The position numbers and the translations under genes were made by a program. The notes under the pieces are model-generated. The model was not told the DNA's origin. It did no database searches and saw only the letters and a list, made by a program, of their open reading frames with translations. Of a stretch of 64,000 bases of DNA, positions 53,969 to 61,011 are shown in pieces (within the stretch, counting starts at the first letter, position 1; each line of letters begins with the position of its first letter). Origin of the DNA: Bin80 sp965220365 (GTDB lineage: Bacteria > Bacteroidota > Rhodothermia > Rhodothermales > Bin80); assembly GCA_965220365.1 (NCBI GenBank), contig OZ244823.1:1922001-1986000 (forward strand), written 5' to 3'.

Positions 53969-56058
53969 AATACTGATTCCAGCGTTGAGCGGGGGCTTTC
54001 GGCCCGATTCAGGCCGATTAGGGCACTACCGATTGGCATGGATTGGGTCTGTTCAGATCGTGGTGATTTCCGTTTCAAGTGGACGCGGCTCGATCTTCAG
54101 CGCCTCGTAAATTTCGCGTTGATCTGCATCGGGATCCGAGGTGAGGCGCGTGTGCACGGCTACGTGATCGTTTCGTGTTTGATGGATGGTAGCCCGTCGT
54201 TGGGACGAGAGCACATTGCGAATGGTGGTCCAACTCCAGGAGATTCCCTGTTGCCGCAGGTAGGTTCGCACCACTTGTACGACCTGATACGCAAGCACAG
54301 TGATGAACAGATGCCCTTGGGTGCGTTGATCGGTTTGGTGAAAGATAGGCCGCAATCCCAACTCACTCTTGAGCGAGCGGAACACGGCCTCCAGATCCGT
54401 CAGCATGATATAGGTCTGCCACAGCTGAGCGGTGGAAAGCTCCATGACGTTGGTCCTCAAGCGGTAGGTGCCGGGATCGGTCCACATCGAATTCGCTTTC
54501 GGCCGCGCACGCCACTTCACCTGCACCGCCTTCTCTTGCTTCTCATCGGCAATCACCTCAATGTCGTAGTGCTGTCCAATCCCACCACTGCTTTTCTTGA
54601 ATCGTCCAATCCGCTCCCAAATCCGCGAAAGCTTCTTCGTCGTCTTCGGTCGGGATAACCCCTGGTCCAACTGCGTGAGCTGTGCTTCAAACTTCGCACG
54701 ACGACGTGCCACCATGGCTTGCTCCTTCTTGATCCGTTGGCTCGAACGACAATAGACCCGGACCTCTTCCGAGTCCCGGACCTCATACAGTTCTACGCCG
54801 TTATCCAACTCGGTCACCTCTTGATCTGCCGGATCAAAGACCCGGGCCCGCTCCCGACTCATCACCAGATATCTGTACTTGGCCTGGCGAAGCCATTGCA
54901 CGTTTTCCGCGGTTGCAATCCCCCGATCCATAATCACAATGGCCTCGTTCGGGGCATCCGCTTCCTGGAGCATCGTTTGGAGGGTCTCCGCCTCTGCCGT
55001 ATTGCCGGCATAGATCTTTGAGCGCCGCACAAATCCACTCCCATCCAGAACCAGAGCCAAGGTGATCAGAGGACGATCATTCCGCTTCTCCTTGGACCGC
55101 CCACGCTTGGCCAACGATTGAGCAGATCCCGATCCCGCCAGATAGGTATTGGTCAGATCCAACAGCGTCACCGTACATCCCAATCCAAACAGGGACATGG
55201 CTTCGGTGAATACCTGCGATTCAATCGCATCGCGGTGCTTCACCAGTTGATCGGAGGCCCGGTAGAGATGCATCAAACTCATGCGCTGGAACGATCCTCC
55301 CAGGAATTCCCCAAGACCGCTCTCGTTACAGAGCCACGCATAGGTTGCGCGCTCGGAAGCAGGCTTGGCCAAGCGTCCGACAATCGCCCCCAATGCCGCA
55401 TGCTGGGTCTTGGGAGTCATCCCAAGGCCCCGCAACAGCTTCGGGATTCCCAGCTGGTTCAGGGCCCACAAGGACACATGTTCCACCCCCACACTCCGCA
55501 CCATGCTCATACGGGTAGAGGCGACATCCACCGTGTGCCATCTCGGATCCAGTGGCTCGCCCTGGGCCAGCTTTGCCTGTCGCAGCCGCTCGGCCTGCTT
55601 GGCGAACAACTGCCCAACGATGGCCTCGGCCTGATCCTCCAACGGTTTGGGCAAGGGCGGCAGGAGCGAGACCTGCCCCTGGAGAAGTTCGTCAATCCGG
55701 CGGCAGAGCAGAGGCCAGTCGGATTCCTTGACCGGAAATTGACTTCCCAGATGCAGGAGCGTCTCCTGCTTCACCTTGGCGCCGTAGCGGACATTGTGAA
55801 CGAGCCGGAACGCATGATAGGTGGTTCCGTCCTTCATGGTCCGGGTCATGGTTTTTCGGATAAACATGATGGCAGGAAACGAAGGGGGCCGGCGAAGGTT
55901 CCCACAGAAAACGCATTATGGCACTACAATCGTCCGAATCCACGAACGACGCAAAAGGAAATGGGCCAATGCAGGCTGGAATCAAAGGTTCGGGGCCAAG
56001 GTCAGGCGAAAAAAAAACTAAAAAAGGCCCCAAAATGGGGCCTCGTGTTAAACTTGGG
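53953..56058 (-). mobile_element. IS1634-like insertion sequence in the type ISP gene, 2106 bp
   Basis: Ends are CCCAAGTTTAACA and its reverse complement, flanked by TTAA at 53949-53952 and 56059-56062. Removing the element and one TTAA joins WF to KLEDRPMRHPG in frame, which confirms the boundaries. It carries one transposase reading leftwards. The intact ends and target duplication imply a fairly recent insertion. It differs in sequence and target from the IS at 29100. Confidence 0.88.
54053..55867 (-). CDS. DDE transposase, IS1634/IS4-superfamily type
   Basis: 604 residues, starting MFIRKTMTRTMKDGTTYHAF, a typical start for this group (RLVHNVRYGAKVKQETLLHLG). The DDE core is in CTVTLLDLTNTYLAGSGS, EAIVIMDRGIATAENVQWL and LTDLEAVFRSLKSELGLRPI, with QGHLFITVLAYQVVQVVR after it. 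No frameshift, so it may be active. Long antisense frames within it (such as 55118-56062) are shadows of its GC-rich codons. Confidence 0.9.
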   Translation of the reverse strand: MFIRKTMTRTMKDGTTYHAFRLVHNVRYGAKVKQETLLHLGSQFPVKESDWPLLCRRIDELLQGQVSLLPPLPKPLEDQAEAIVGQLFAKQAERLRQAKLAQGEPLDPRWHTVDVASTRMSMVRSVGVEHVSLWALNQLGIPKLLRGLGMTPKTQHAALGAIVGRLAKPASERATYAWLCNESGLGEFLGGSFQRMSLMHLYRASDQLVKHRDAIESQVFTEAMSLFGLGCTVTLLDLTNTYLAGSGSAQSLAKRGRSKEKRNDRPLITLALVLDGSGFVRRSKIYAGNTAEAETLQTMLQEADAPNEAIVIMDRGIATAENVQWLRQAKYRYLVMSRERARVFDPADQEVTELDNGVELYEVRDSEEVRVYCRSSQRIKKEQAMVARRRAKFEAQLTQLDQGLSRPKTTKKLSRIWERIGRFKKSSGGIGQHYDIEVIADEKQEKAVQVKWRARPKANSMWTDPGTYRLRTNVMELSTAQLWQTYIMLTDLEAVFRSLKSELGLRPIFHQTDQRTQGHLFITVLAYQVVQVVRTYLRQQGISWSWTTIRNVLSSQRRATIHQTRNDHVAVHTRLTSDPDADQREIYEALKIEPRPLETEITTI

Positions 56059-56062
56059 TTAA

Positions 56063-56390
56063 GCTGGAAGATCGTCCGATGCGTCATCCAGGGAAGGCAC
56101 GGCAGAAAGATCAATCGCGGATTATCTATAACTCGCGTATTACCGTACAGGACATTCCTGAGGAAGCCTATTCCTATATGGTTAATGGCAAATCAGCGAT
56201 CAAATGGGTGATGGAAAGGCAACGTGTGAAAACGGATAAAAAAAGCGGGATCATCAGCGACGCCAATCGCTTTGTAATTGAAACGATGCAGGATCCTGCC
56301 TACCCGCTCAGATTACTTGCAAAAGTGATTACGGTCAGCATGGAGACAATCAAGGTCGTCGAAACGCTCCGTGAGATTGAATTTTCATAA
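56063..56390 (+). pseudogene. Displaced C-terminal fragment of the type ISP enzyme
   Basis: From the right edge of the IS the frame reads LEDRPMRHPGKARQKDQSR, then RITVQDIPEEAYSYMVNGKS, AIKWVMERQRVKTDKKSG and ends ETLREIEFS with TAA 56388-56390. The IPEEAY-Y-VNGKSA--W--ERY-VKTDK-SGI pattern is the conserved end of type ISP and related helicase-methyltransferase proteins. An ATG at 56079 exists but there is no reason to think the fragment is made alone. Its stop codon overlaps the ATG of the tatD remnant (TAATG). Confidence 0.88.
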
Positions 56391-56650
56391 TGCCCCCAAT
56401 ATTGATAGGTACAAATGCACATTTCTATGAAAACCGATTTGAATAGGATCTGGATGCTATTCTATTGCGGGCACAGGAGTAAAATGAATTCGTTTGCTCG
56501 CTGCAGGTGTGTCGTCGGTCTATCAGGCGCTGGATCTGTGTGCACGGTATGAAGGCATCTATGTGATGGCAGCCATTCACCTAACATACATTCCAGAGGC
56601 GGGCGACTATGATTTTGATGAAATCACCCGTCCTTGTGATGGCTGATTGT
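56390..56650 (+). pseudogene. Decayed duplicate of the 5' third of tatD
   Basis: Aligns base for base with 61014-61275 of the intact tatD (for example CAGGCGCTGGATCTGTGTGC and GATTTTGATGAAATCACCCG). The frame from ATG 56390 reads MPPILIGTNAHFYENRFE then TAG, so a stop falls at codon 19. The metal site DTHAH has become GTNAH. Similarity ends near 56650. Confidence 0.92.
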
Positions 56651-56677
56651 CATGGACTCTAAGTTTTGTTTAGGTGA

Positions 56678-57946
56678 TTATGTACTTAACTGCAAGTCAA
56701 GTTCTCTTTGCTCTGTCAACGCCCGTTGCCGGATTGCAGGCTTGCGCTCTGCATAGACAGGTCTTACATAGGCTCCAGAGCCATTAAAGGATGCCATACC
56801 CGACACCCTGATGTTCAATGCTGCGTTTACATCTGCATTGATGAGGTATTCGCACATCTGGCACTTGAACACGGACTGGGATACTCGATTCTTCGCGTCT
56901 ACATATCCACACTGATTACAGGTTCGGGACGTATAGGCAGGAGGGAGATTCACGACTACACCGCGTTCAGCGAGATACTGTTCCAGCTGCCCCCAGCCTG
57001 TTTTCAGAATGAATCGGTTCAGCCCTGCTTTCGCTTTCACGTTCTTGCCCGGCTTCTCCATCGTCCCCTTTGCACTTGCTGTCATGCCTTTGGTTTTCGG
57101 GTCTTTCAGAAAAACAAGCGAAGAGGTTGTAATGAGATTCAAGGCAATGTGTCTCAGAGCATTCTTTCTAGTGTTCGCAATCTTACGCTGATGCCGTGCG
57201 AGCGTATGTTTGGTCTTGCGATATTTATTACTTCCCTTTGTGCACCGGGATAGTCTGCGTTTGAGAAACCTGATCCGTTTGTCTATTCGCTCTACATCCG
57301 TGAGATAGAAGATCTCTCCAGTACTGTCTGCTACCTGTCCAACATTCCGATCCACCCCAATGCCTTGATGATCGGCTTGGCGTGTCACGGCATCTACTTC
57401 GTAAGATACCGTAATGTACCAGTGTCCGCACTCTTCAAAGATGCGGCCGGATTTGGGCACAGGATTGAAATATCGTCTCGCACGGTGATGAGCGATCATC
57501 TTCATATACAATCCCCGCTTGAGCCTGAAATATCCATTCTCTGTGAACTGTGATCCACCCGACACCTCCACGGCAAAGGTCTTCTTGGCTTTGTTCTTCT
57601 TCTTTAAACGGGGAAGTCTCCGTGTCTTCTTGAAGAACTGCTCAGAGGCATCTGATAAATCTTTCAGTCCTATACGGGTTAGCACTTGAGGATATTCCTT
57701 CAGCCACTCGGCCTTGGCATCTTTGTGCTGCTTGTACCACTTGCAGAAATCAATGAAAGAGACCTTGGACTTGCCGGTGTCCTCGTAGTCTTGTTTCGCT
57801 TTGCCCAGTGCAGAATTCCACAGATAACGGTTGGCATCAGCCAATTGATGGAGGAATTCATATGCCTTCCTTGATCCCCGCAGGCGATACCGGATATTCA
57901 CGTAGGAACGATTGGAAGATTTTACATTAAAATTTCTCACGGGCAT
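56678..57946 (-). CDS. tnpB: TnpB-like RNA-guided nuclease homologue, catalytic Glu replaced
   Basis: 422 residues, full length. RuvC-I Asp199 is in GIGVDRNVGQVADSTG and RuvC-III Asp372 in LINADVNAALNI; the zinc ribbon TCNQCGYVDAKNR...KCQMCEY is complete. At RuvC-II, where the family has V-x-x-E-D-L, this protein reads LVFLKDPKTKGMT: residue 281 is Lys (codon AAA at 57106-57104) and the following Leu is Pro. With the catalytic Glu lost, DNA cleavage is not expected, though RNA and DNA binding may remain. In ISDra2 TnpB the equivalent residues are D191, E278 and D361, which supports the alignment. The last codons (ELDLQLST, stop) are part of the repeat found again at 59559-59585. The 3' end should overlap a guide RNA. 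Confidence 0.9.
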   Translation of the reverse strand: MPVRNFNVKSSNRSYVNIRYRLRGSRKAYEFLHQLADANRYLWNSALGKAKQDYEDTGKSKVSFIDFCKWYKQHKDAKAEWLKEYPQVLTRIGLKDLSDASEQFFKKTRRLPRLKKKNKAKKTFAVEVSGGSQFTENGYFRLKRGLYMKMIAHHRARRYFNPVPKSGRIFEECGHWYITVSYEVDAVTRQADHQGIGVDRNVGQVADSTGEIFYLTDVERIDKRIRFLKRRLSRCTKGSNKYRKTKHTLARHQRKIANTRKNALRHIALNLITTSSLVFLKDPKTKGMTASAKGTMEKPGKNVKAKAGLNRFILKTGWGQLEQYLAERGVVVNLPPAYTSRTCNQCGYVDAKNRVSQSVFKCQMCEYLINADVNAALNIRVSGMASFNGSGAYVRPVYAERKPAIRQRALTEQRELDLQLST

Positions 57947-57975
57947 GGCATCACTGTTCTTGATGTTATGGTAAG

Positions 57976-58005
57976 CAACAGGATGGACTGCAATCCATTC
58001 TGTTG
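57976..58005. repeat. Hairpin at the 5' side of the tnpB element
   Basis: CAACAGGATGGA (57976-57987) pairs with TCCATTCTGTTG (57994-58005) over 12 positions with one G-T pair, loop of six. It lies 30 bases upstream of the tnpB start and fits a left-end hairpin of an IS200/IS605 element. Confidence 0.65.
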
Positions 58006-58043
58006 TGTCCGTAGATCCTTATAGCCATAAAGGGTTCCTCCGT

Positions 58044-58066
58044 GCAGTTAAGTACATAAGTACCTT
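58044..58066 (+). repeat. 23-bp direct repeat, left copy, bracketing the ATPase gene
   Basis: Identical over 23 bases to 59570-59592 (starts GCAGTTAAGTACATAAGTAC). The two copies bracket a 1.5-kb segment holding only the AAA ATPase gene. The same sequence is present inverted at the 3' end of tnpB (56678-56694, shorter). Confidence 0.85.
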
Positions 58067-58172
58067 CCATTTATACAGGCGAACGTCCACAGCCCCTTAA
58101 CGGCATTCACAGCGTTGACCTGGAAAGCCGGCATCGAAGGGAACAAGCTCCCGAAAAATTCGTGAACTGCTT

Positions 58173-59414
58173 ATGTCTACCAGATCCCCTGAAGGTGACA
58201 GAATAATGCGTAAAGCCCAAAAATCCGGCGCCGTGACCGCAGCGTTTGACCGCGGCCGCGCGAAGTATTTTCATGGACGGAAGCAGACATTGCGGAATTT
58301 CGTTGGCCTTGTGGACCGTGCAAAGGAGGCGGACTCAGGCACGACCTTCCTGATTCAGGGAGCTCCCGGCGCAGGCAAGACCGCCCTGCTCTATGAGTGT
58401 GAGCAACTGGCGGAAAAGAGAAAGTGGGAGGTCGCAGACATCTCTTCCGCGGCTCTTTGGGATCCGGATGAACTGCATCGGGCACTCGAATCAAAGAGAA
58501 ATTTTAAACTTGAGGGTGGCTCCGCGGGGATTAACATTCCTGGTGTCGGGCGGGCGGAAGTCACGGGTAAGGTGCGACCACAGACCGTAAAATCCATGCT
58601 CCAGGAGGGAGACGGCCCATTATTGCTCACACTGGACGAAGCACAGATTTTGGGCAAAAAGGACCTGATTCCTGCAGACAAAATGCACGCTGTAATTGAT
58701 GTGCTCCAGTCCATTCATAATGGTAATCTGGAGCGCCCCGTGATTTTGATCGCGGCGGGGCTGGGATCAACCACCCAGGCGTTTCGGGCGTTGGGAATTT
58801 CAAGGTTTGCGGGAAGGGCTCGTGTGGAACTGGGGGCGTTGGGAAAGGATACGGAACGTACGGTCCTGCGTGATTGGTTGACGGAAGAGGGCAAAGCCAC
58901 CGGAGATACAACTGCATGGATCGATGCGATTTCTCAAGAAAGCCACGGATGGCCTCAGCATATTCTGTCATATGTGGACCCAGCGCTGGACCAACTGGAG
59001 GCGGATAAAGGGGTGATGACTGCAGAGGGGTTGGCTACCGTCCTGGAGGCAGGCCGCGCACTGCGGACTGCCTATTATGGGGGGCGGGTGGAAGATTTCG
59101 ACGAAGAACACCTCCAGAGCTTTGCGAAAGCACTAGTTGATGTTCCACCAGGAGAAAGTACGACTGGCAGTACGATTCTGGCGACTCTGACGCAGGAGTA
59201 CGGGCCAGAGGAAGCAAAGACGCTGTTTCGTAGGGCACAGTACTGTGGAATACTGCATAAGCAAGCAGGGCGCTATGCCGTTCCGATCCCTTCGATGCAT
59301 GATTGGCTGGTGACGAACTTTGCTCGTCTCCGGGTCAAGGGGGGCTCCGATCGCCCCCTGGGACAGCTACGCAATGTGGGGGGACGGGATTCTGGAATGG
59401 ATTTGGAACGCTGA
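58173..59414 (+). CDS. Orphan AAA/STAND-like ATPase
   Basis: 413 residues. Walker A GAPGAGKT at 63-70, Walker B LLLTLDEAQIL with Asp155/Glu156, and a sensor region PVILIAAGLGSTTQAF. A winged-helix-like tail follows (TGSTILATLTQEYGPEEAKTLFRRAQYCGILHKQAGRYAVPIPSMHDWLV). The layout resembles Orc1/Cdc6- or MalT-like ATPases found as orphans in mobile regions. ATG 58206 (MRKAQKSG) is an alternative start. It lies between two 23-bp direct repeats next to a nuclease-dead TnpB and a toxin-antitoxin pair. A defence or mobile-element function is inferred from place only. Confidence 0.75.
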   Translation: MSTRSPEGDRIMRKAQKSGAVTAAFDRGRAKYFHGRKQTLRNFVGLVDRAKEADSGTTFLIQGAPGAGKTALLYECEQLAEKRKWEVADISSAALWDPDELHRALESKRNFKLEGGSAGINIPGVGRAEVTGKVRPQTVKSMLQEGDGPLLLTLDEAQILGKKDLIPADKMHAVIDVLQSIHNGNLERPVILIAAGLGSTTQAFRALGISRFAGRARVELGALGKDTERTVLRDWLTEEGKATGDTTAWIDAISQESHGWPQHILSYVDPALDQLEADKGVMTAEGLATVLEAGRALRTAYYGGRVEDFDEEHLQSFAKALVDVPPGESTTGSTILATLTQEYGPEEAKTLFRRAQYCGILHKQAGRYAVPIPSMHDWLVTNFARLRVKGGSDRPLGQLRNVGGRDSGMDLER

Positions 59415-59629
59415 TCTGGAAAGCCGACATCGTAGAGCACCGGGGGGGCATTGGGAAGACTGGCCCGATCAGATTCCTGATTATTGTACCTGCAGAAATA
59501 GCGACTACATGAGTGCACAAACTATCCCAGAATCCATGTGGTTCACTAAGGTACTTATGAACTTGACTTGCAGTTAAGTACATAAGTACCTTTGTTTACC
59601 ATTGAACAAACATCAAATTTGAAAATATG
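59415..59629. other. Intergenic segment with a tnpB 3'-end remnant
   Basis: Bases 59559-59585 encode ELDLQLST and a stop, exactly the last codons of tnpB, here on the plus strand. The preceding bases do not resemble tnpB. Near 59409-59434 a 26-base sequence (CTGGAAAGCCGACATCG core) imperfectly repeats 58112-58139 on the other side of the ATPase gene. Confidence 0.55.
59548..59592. repeat. Hairpin with 12-bp perfect stem, right copy of the ATPase-flanking repeat
   Basis: AAGGTACTTATG (59548-59559) and CATAAGTACCTT (59581-59592) are exact inverted copies around a 21-base loop that carries the tnpB-end sequence. The 23-bp direct repeat (59570-59592) overlaps its right arm. It resembles an IS200/IS605 right-end hairpin and lies downstream of the ATPase gene, where it could also end transcription. 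Confidence 0.75.
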
Positions 59630-59667
59630 GTGATATTGGTTATACTATAATCATTCGCCAATATCAC
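59630..59667. promoter_or_regulatory. Palindromic operator over the promoter of the toxin-antitoxin pair
   Basis: GTGATATTGG (59630-59639) and CCAATATCAC (59658-59667) are exact inverted copies. The 18 bases between contain TATAAT (59646-59651), and TTGAAA lies at 59619-59624 (spacing of 21, somewhat long). Binding of the antitoxin-toxin complex here would block the -10 box, the usual autoregulation of such operons. The antitoxin starts 25 bases downstream. Confidence 0.6.
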
Positions 59668-59691
59668 ATTTTAAATACTTCAGACTTACCC

Positions 59692-60222
59692 ATGTCGGAA
59701 CTCTTATCACATATTGATCTGACCCCTGCTGAAATCGCGAAACTCCCAGCCAGCATCCGAAAGAAGATGGAAGCCCATTTTGGATCACTGGATTCAGTAA
59801 GAGGTGAATGGTGGTTACTTCAATCCAAGTCCGAAAGGGTGACCGCGTTTATTAATTCGGCACTGGCTAGGCTTCCAGCGATCGCCGCGGCTCGATCTTC
59901 TGTTCTACAGGAGCACAGGATCGAAAAAATTCTTGAAATTATTGCCGATGATGTATCGCACACAGACATTGAAGCTGAACTCGAAAATGCTGAAATGCGT
60001 GCGAAATATCTCTCTGAGGCACCACTCTTAACCGCTCAGCAGGTACGGCATCTATCAGGTCGAAGACCTAGCAATAAGAGCGAGCCGGCCTCACGGTGGA
60101 AGCGGGATAACAAAGTATTTGCCGTGTATAAAAATGGGATCAACCTATACCCAGCATTTCAGTTTGAGGACGGCATGCCCAAGCCGATTATAAAAAAAAA
60201 TACTCACCGTTTTACCGGATGA
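59692..60222 (+). CDS. Xre/MbcA-type antitoxin, frameshifted at an A9 run
   Basis: The present frame of 176 residues begins MSELLSHIDLTPAEIAKL and ends a few codons after nine A (60192-60200). One frame over, the protein continues LTVLPDDMTAWQIAFWF, NSGNGWLNGAEPQNCL and QTEEIIYAAQQIAEPAFG, to TAG at 60359-60361. That continuation matches the C-terminal toxin-binding domain of Xre/MbcA/ParS-like antitoxins (NPWLGGRRP-type). With eight A instead of nine the gene reads through and ends 14 bases before the RES toxin. Either transcription slippage on A9 supplies some full-length protein, or the antitoxin is damaged, or the base is a sequencing error. Confidence 0.75.
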   Translation: MSELLSHIDLTPAEIAKLPASIRKKMEAHFGSLDSVRGEWWLLQSKSERVTAFINSALARLPAIAAARSSVLQEHRIEKILEIIADDVSHTDIEAELENAEMRAKYLSEAPLLTAQQVRHLSGRRPSNKSEPASRWKRDNKVFAVYKNGINLYPAFQFEDGMPKPIIKKNTHRFTG

Positions 60223-60375
60223 TATGACCGCTTGGCAGATTGCATTTTGGTTCAATAGTGGGAATGGTTGGCTCAATGGTGCGGAGCCGCAAAATTGCCT
60301 CGGCCAAACCGAAGAGATTATTTATGCAGCGCAGCAGATTGCTGAACCGGCTTTCGGCTAGGTAATGTAGCACGC

Positions 60376-61011
60376 ATGTTAATTCGTAGTCCGGCTACAT
60401 TACTCAAGCCGCCCAATCCGTTCATTTTAAAACGGGGCACAGTGATTGAGCGCCTGCATAATCGCAAATATCCAGGTAACTTGCTTAATCCAGGTCTTGG
60501 AAGCCCGACACGCTTTGCTCCGATTGATGATGCGAGGGGCATGTCAGTTCCAACCTTTTATGCAGCCGATACTTTAGAAGCTGCAATCTATGAGACGATT
60601 TTCCATGATTTCCCTGAAAACATAAATGAAAAGAGAGTACCTAAGCGGCTGGTCACGGCGCGAGCACACTCTAAACTTGAAGTGACACGCAATCTGAAGC
60701 TCGCATCTTTGCGTGAGGCCGATCTCAGGAAGTGGCAGATTACGCGAAATGACCTTATCACAACATCCCCAAAGTTCTATATCAGTACCGTTAAATGGGC
60801 TGAGGCGATCCATCATCAATTCGCCGATATTGAGGGTTTGATCTGGACATCACATCAATGTGATCCTGATAGTGCTTATTTCTTTTTTGGTGACCGAGTG
60901 GTGCCAGGTGATTTAAAGATCATTGCAATCCGAGATGGGTTCATTGATCCTTCCTTCCTATCGGATGTACGGAAGGCGGGCATGCGAAGTGGCATCAAAA
61001 TCACTCTCTAA
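60376..61011 (+). CDS. RES-domain toxin (NAD-degrading type)
   Basis: 211 residues. The RES domain is seen in VIERLHNRKYPGNLLNPG, GSPTRFAPIDDARGMSVPTF and YAADTLEAAIYETIFHDF, with the Arg, Glu and Ser of the family, followed by a C-terminal strand block ISTVKWAEAIHHQFADIEGLIWTS. Characterised RES toxins use up cellular NAD+ and stop growth; the antitoxin gene is directly upstream. Its stop overlaps the start of tatD (TAATG). If the antitoxin is not made in full the toxin would be harmful, which suggests either slippage or a weakened toxin. Confidence 0.85.
   Translation: MLIRSPATLLKPPNPFILKRGTVIERLHNRKYPGNLLNPGLGSPTRFAPIDDARGMSVPTFYAADTLEAAIYETIFHDFPENINEKRVPKRLVTARAHSKLEVTRNLKLASLREADLRKWQITRNDLITTSPKFYISTVKWAEAIHHQFADIEGLIWTSHQCDPDSAYFFFGDRVVPGDLKIIAIRDGFIDPSFLSDVRKAGMRSGIKITL

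Larger units (their letters stand above)
56673..58066 (-). mobile_element. IS200/IS605-type element with tnpB only
   Basis: Contains tnpB but no tnpA (Y1) gene. The two ends share, in inverted sense, the 17 bases TTATGTACTTAACTGCA (56678-56694 and, reversed, 58044-58060). Upstream of tnpB lies a strong hairpin at 57976-58005 (CAACAGGATGGA stem, one G-T pair), like a subterminal structure of IS605 ends. Exact ends are not certain. A tnpB-only element needs a Y1 transposase from elsewhere, or tnpB has been retained for another use. Confidence 0.65.

Noticed and set aside
54038..54658. Plus-strand frame of 206 residues
   Set aside because: Also antisense to the transposase; low-complexity Leu/His/Arg composition with no recognisable motif.
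55118..56062. Long plus-strand frame (314 residues) across the IS in the type ISP gene
   Set aside because: It is antisense to the intact transposase at 54053-55867 and has no domain-like features; it is a shadow of GC-rich codons.
53949..56062. IS boundaries drawn at the longer 17-base inverted repeat starting TTAACCC
   Set aside because: Counting TTAA as target duplication leaves ends starting CCC and is the only choice tried that restores the reading frame of the interrupted gene.
56079..56390. Independent 103-residue gene after the IS
   Set aside because: Its sequence continues the type ISP protein in frame once the IS and one TTAA are removed, so it is a fragment.
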